The translations under genes were made by a program, and so were the position numbers. From Oreocharis arfaki (Eukaryota; Chordata; Aves; Passeriformes; Paramythiidae), in contig VZRR01011487.1 of assembly GCA_013398015.1 (NCBI GenBank), positions 62,001 through 126,000 of the forward strand: a DNA stretch of 64,000 nucleotides. Reading direction: 5' to 3'. Shown here in pieces: positions 59,600 to 64,000 of the stretch (positions within the stretch are counted from its first letter, which is position 1; each line of letters starts with the position of its first letter). Below the pieces are notes generated by a model. It was not told the DNA's origin. It did no database searches and saw only the letters and a list, made by a program, of their open reading frames with translations.

Positions 59600-62374
59600 G
59601 GAAAACCAAACCAGAGATGAAAGCTTCATTTGGAAGAAAATATCCTGCAACCTTTCTGGCCCAAATTGAGCAGATTATATTTGGGCTTTATCCTGCTCTC
59701 ACGCCTGGCAATTCAGAGCAATTTGGCCAAGCCATTAGTCATATGCTAAGCAAGGCTTCTCCTCCCACCGCCTTCTCTCAAACTGTCTTGGTAGATACTG
59801 GCTCAGTCCTGCTTATGACTTCTTTTCTTTTTTCTAAACCACTGTAGTTTCTGTTTTTACATCATTCTCTCTACATATGACACAATCCTCTTCAACATTT
59901 AATGTTTTTTTCTTATCTCTAAAATGGAATAAAAAAGTGTTTTACAAACTCTGTGTGATCATTGTTGATAACGAAGACGAGGGAAGTTTTCCAGAAACAA
60001 CCAGCGAGTGGAAATCAGTCCCTAGGGATGATGAACACCCTGACCTGAGTCTGTTCTCTGGACACAAAGCATTGGCAGCCACCATAAGCAGCAGGGATGC
60101 CTATCCTTTGCTCGCTGCAGTTGCAAACATTTCGTCCTGGGTCTATAGTCAGTCAGACTTCAGGTTTCTCTTCCTTTCCTATTTGGATACTATTCAGGGA
60201 CAAAGACCTGAATTCATCCATGTTCAGACCAAAAAACTCCATCTTGAACCAAACATAAAATGCAGGGCAAAATGTTTCCTGCTGGTGATCATGTTCAGTA
60301 CACATTTGTATCAAACTATTTCTCTTCATTACAAAAACAATAAAACCCCAAACAATGACAGAGGCAAGAGCAGTGGGCTGCAGTTTCTTATTAGAAGTTG
60401 AGCTTGGCCATAATGCTATTCATATGAAATCTGATATGAAACCACCTGGGTGTCATGATGTTCTTTATGTTACAGTAAATTCAATGCATTAAGGATGCAG
60501 AAAAATCTCATTTGGGACTGCAAAGCAGCCAAGAGTCTTTGCAGATTCCCCAGGAGCCAGGAAAACAGCAAATCACAGCAGCTCTCCCAAGTGATGCAGA
60601 AGTAAAATAATCCCACATACCAGCACCAGCATCTGTTTGCAGCAGCAAAGAGTGCTTTACAAACTTTAATAAATGTAAACCTTACAAATCTCTGCTTATA
60701 CAGATGGTTTATGGTTACCATTCCTCACAGAGGAGAAGCAAGGTGCTGAACTTGGCAGCATTGCACAGGTGGATGTGGCATCACCCTGTTCCAGCCAGGA
60801 TCCGGAGCACAGCCAGGGTGTGCGGGTGCAGACCACGCACAGCGCCTGCCCCAGCTGCACTAGCACCGTGTACCTCAGCTCCCTGCAGGAGCATCAAGGT
60901 CCCTGACACAGCCAGCACAGTCAGACCATCTCTTTGCAGAGCAGTGAGACCCCAGCAATGACCCACCCTGGGGCCCTCTCAACTCACCCCAACACAGCAA
61001 GTGCCAGGACGTGCAGCCTCTGTTACCAAAGACCTCAATGTGTGGTTTATCAATATTTCATTATCAGTACACAACTGACCTCTAAATAGCTGTCTGCAGT
61101 GCCCAGGAGCCTGGACTGCCCCCCTGCTGCCAGCCAGGAACATCTGTCCTTGTCCCCTCACCCATGCCACAGAGGCAGCAGGGTAAGGATCCCACTGCCC
61201 CATTATTTGTACTGCAGAGATTCTCAACAGCACTACACTCACAATATTGTATTTGTCCATCTTATCAAGAATTAGGGAGTCCAGGCAAGAGGCTTATGGG
61301 CAGAAAAACAAACCCGGAGCTGGCTGAGCAAAATGCCTTCCACAAGAATCCTTAAATCATCTGGCTTTCCTGAGGTTTTACATGCCACTAAAATGCCAGA
61401 CCTCTCCCTTTCTCATTCCATCCACAAGCAGAGAAGCTGTGTCTGCTCCCCTCTCAGCCTCTGCTGTTCCAGTGACCACTGGTATTCAGCCTTTTGTTGC
61501 TGGTTCGGAGGGTCCCCCCTCCAGGGAGGAGGAACACCGTCAGAATGGTGCAGGGCTGGCACTGAGATGGCTTCAGCTACAAAAACCATTTCCTTAATAC
61601 ACTGGATTTCTTTGCAAATAGACAATATCTCCAGGCAGAAGGAGCCTCAGGGAAGGGGTTCACTTGGGAAGAGCTGAAGCACACCCCAGTGTGACAGTCA
61701 CCCAGCATCCTCCTCCTCTGCAGGTACCAGCCTGCTGAGCCAGGTAGCTGTTAGACCTGCTACCAGCTTGGCACAAAGCATTTCTAAGGAGACATCCTGA
61801 AATCCCTGGATGCTGTTTGACATTTGTTTTAGAAAACCAGGACAAGATTTATGACTTTCATATACTCACTTGACATGGGCCCATCACACCAGTTATGCCC
61901 CACGAAGTATTGACACCGTATCAGGAAATTTGTGTGATAACACACAAATCATCACTTCAGATGCCACTTGACACAGACCACAGTTGGCACAGTGTGGAGG
62001 AGAGGGAAAAATACTATCAGTCCAGAAGACCCTTGCTCAAAAGAATATTCTGTCTATTTTCCACTTTTCCCATCCTTGGAGAGTCCTGAAGGAATGGATA
62101 AGTCATTCACCAAGGATTCCAATGAAACCTGGTGCTCTGAGGCAGCTGATGCCACCACCAAAAGCTGTCCATTAAAATGTTTTGTCTGAGTTTGCCAGGT
62201 ATTCACAGGCAACGAGAGCTGTCAGAAACATCCCAGCTGAGCACTGCTACTGTCATTATCTGCAAGGAGACAGAGAGAAGGGAAAAAGCTTCTTTGGTTT
62301 CTTTGAAGCTTATTTATTCCAATGGTAATGTTATCAGAAAGGATAAATTTTTGAGACAGTAAGAGCAGCTCCTG

Positions 62375-62408
62375 CCCTCTAATTTCACCCACCCTCTAAT
62401 TTCACCCA
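62375..62408. repeat. Perfect 17-bp tandem duplication next to a CA run
   Basis: CCCTCTAATTTCACCCA occurs at 62375-62391 and 62392-62408 without mismatch and runs straight into a short (CA)n. It is a recent slippage duplication. Confidence 0.95.
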
Positions 62409-63509
62409 CACACACACTAAGCACTTCTCTAGACTATACAACCCTAAGATTCAGGGGAAGATCTTAAACTCTACATACCCAGACTAAGCAAAAAGCAGCC
62501 CCTGCCCCAAATTCAACCCGGTCCATGTTTATGTGACATTAACAGCCCAGGGCTCACATTGCTAGTTTGGGACAGACATACAGCAAACACAGGGCAGATT
62601 CCCATCACTGCATGTTCCCATCAAAGTTTTTGTTCTTCTCATCATAGTCTGAAAACCAGACTGAGAAATTCAAACTTTAATGGAGTTCTTCTCCTGAAGA
62701 CTATCCATGCCTGTAAAACTGAAAACATATGCAATACCTCCATCCTGGGCAAACAGAAAAAGTCAAAGATAAATGTGAACAACCCTCACTCTGTTCTGAA
62801 ACACATACCCCAGAATTTTACCTGTTATTTCAATTCATTTCATTTCAAATTTTGTATCATGCTGAAATATTAATTCGGTTCCACTTATATATGTTTAAGG
62901 TACTATAATATGTTTTAAGTAATTGAAATAAAATATTTCATCATATTAAAATTTCAGAAATATAGAAAGGTAATAACATGGTCTTATTGAAATAATAAAG
63001 AAGTTGTGAATAATCCACATACTTTTCTTTAGTATTTGTCTTTCATCACGTAATTGTATCTTTTCATTTCAGTTCTAGTTGTCTTTAAATGACAAAATTT
63101 CCCACCAAAAGAAAATATCAGGTTCTGACTGGTTCCAGCCCTTAACAGAAAATTCATCTTGGGCTAATTTATAAGACAGAAAAAAAAAATAGAAAGTGGA
63201 TCCAAGTGAGCAATTATCTACATCTGTGGGGTTTCTTGAGTGCTCAGCACAGTTTTAAAACATTAATTTGTTCAGCAATTATAGCAGGCGGATGTTGTCA
63301 GACCCCCACGGCAGGAGGGGACACAAAAAGTATCCCTTTTCACCAAATGCTTGTCCATGAAATATCTGCTATAAATTATCCACTGCTTCCACAGTGAGCA
63401 ACGCCCTTAATAAGTGCAGAAAACCTGTGAGGGTGCAGAAATCAGAGCTGAGGGACAAAACAGAACCATTCAGAAATTAATTGGACTGTATCAAATCTAC
63501 CTCAATGGC

Positions 63510-63832
63510 ACAGACATCTTTCCAGTGCCTAAAGGGGCTACAAGAGAGCCTGGGGGAGGGACTTGTGTCAGGGGCAGATAGTGACAGAACAAAATACATT
63601 GACAGAGGACAGGGTTGGACTAGCTATAAGGAAGAAATTCTTCCCTGGGAGGGTGGGGAGGCCCCAGCACAGGTTGTCCAGAGAAGCTGTGGCTACCCCA
63701 TCCCTGGAAGTGTCCAAGGCCAGGTTGGATGGTGTTTGGAGCAACCTGGGATAGTGGAAGGTGCCCCTGCTCATGGCAGGAGGTTGGAACTGGATGAGCT
63801 TTAAGGTCCCTCTGAATCCAAATCACCATCAA
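63510..63832 (+). mobile_element. CR1 LINE 3' end, about 320 bp
   Basis: The longest plus-strand CR1 copy here. It opens with CTTTCCAGTGCCTAAAGGGGC, then TAGTGACAGAACAAA, TATAAGGAAGAAATTCTTCC, GGTTGTCCAGAGAAGCTGTGG, CCCATCCCTGGAAGTGTCC, GGCCAGGTTGGATGG and GCTTTAAGGTCCCTC. The end is decayed (ATCCAAATCACCAT where ATTCTATG is expected). The 107- and 125-codon frames inside it are not genes. Confidence 0.94.
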
Positions 63833-64000
63833 AGTAAGCGCCAGCACTGTCCTGCACCCACTGGCAGTGGGCTCAGCATAAACATCCCAGGTCAGGAAGG
63901 GAGATGCCCCCCATCCTTTAAACCCAGCCCCACAAACAGACAGGACCAGGCTCCCTGCCCAAGCCCCACAGAGACACCCACCTTCCTGAACGCTCACCAG
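63833..64000. other. Unique sequence at the right edge
   Basis: Slightly GC-richer than the window average. Nothing recognisable; the window ends here. Confidence 0.6.

Larger units (their letters stand above)
54751..63509. other. Long unique non-coding sequence
   Basis: No gene is supported. The longest frame is 174 codons from an ATG at 59877 to 60401 on the plus strand. It is unrecognised and lies in a region with other overlapping frames. A locally GC-richer patch lies at about 60780-60960. AT-rich stretches occur at about 58895-58945 and 62860-63000. Confidence 0.5.

Noticed and set aside
63481..63997. Frames of 107 and 125 codons on both strands
   Set aside because: Both lie largely over the CR1 copy at 63510-63832 and have no independent support.
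1..64000. CRISPR arrays, operons, ribosome binding sites or prokaryotic mobile elements
   Set aside because: The window is vertebrate nuclear DNA by its CR1 content, and no such structures are present.

Overview
This window looks like a piece of a bird nuclear chromosome. The main evidence is a set of 5'-truncated CR1 LINE copies (seven clear, one short) whose 3' ends carry the CR1-type 8-bp tail (ATTCTATG and variants). CR1 is the dominant interspersed repeat of birds and is also common in other reptiles. The DNA is AT-rich by eye, with many stops in all frames. Two isolated N bases (21006, 23712) point to a draft assembly. I could not fix the order or species.

I found no protein-coding gene, exon or RNA gene that I can support. 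The longest open frames (212 codons at 19450-20088, 174 codons at 59877-60401, 155 codons at 37303-37770, 154 codons on the minus strand at 19557-20021) have no family signature I recognise. They are of a length expected by chance in 64 kb read in six frames, and two lie inside an LTR-like repeat. The window is best read as intergenic or long-intron sequence.

Layout. Positions 1-7000 hold a TATC-type microsatellite with a 34-bp higher-order period (477-669) abutting a CR1 tail, plus three more CR1 copies (3513, 4433 and 6623 onward). Positions 7000-19550 are long unique AT-rich sequence. A GC- and CpG-rich block at 19555-20096 fits a solo endogenous-retrovirus LTR on the minus strand. It is followed at 20939-21103 by a duplicated unit that straddles an N and contains a perfect 18-bp-stem hairpin. 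Positions 21100-64000 are mostly unique sequence with CR1 copies at 28866, 38225, 54672 and 63510. They also contain small tandem duplications, a 22-bp perfect palindrome (45070-45091) and a G-quadruplex motif (51260-51283).

Several unique stretches are dense in homeodomain, POU and E-box-like words (around 2100, 24500, 34784, 43540 and 57400). They could be conserved non-coding regulatory elements, but only a cross-species alignment can decide. I see no convincing undescribed biological system; the most unusual objects are the hairpin-bearing duplication, the LTR and the ordered microsatellite.
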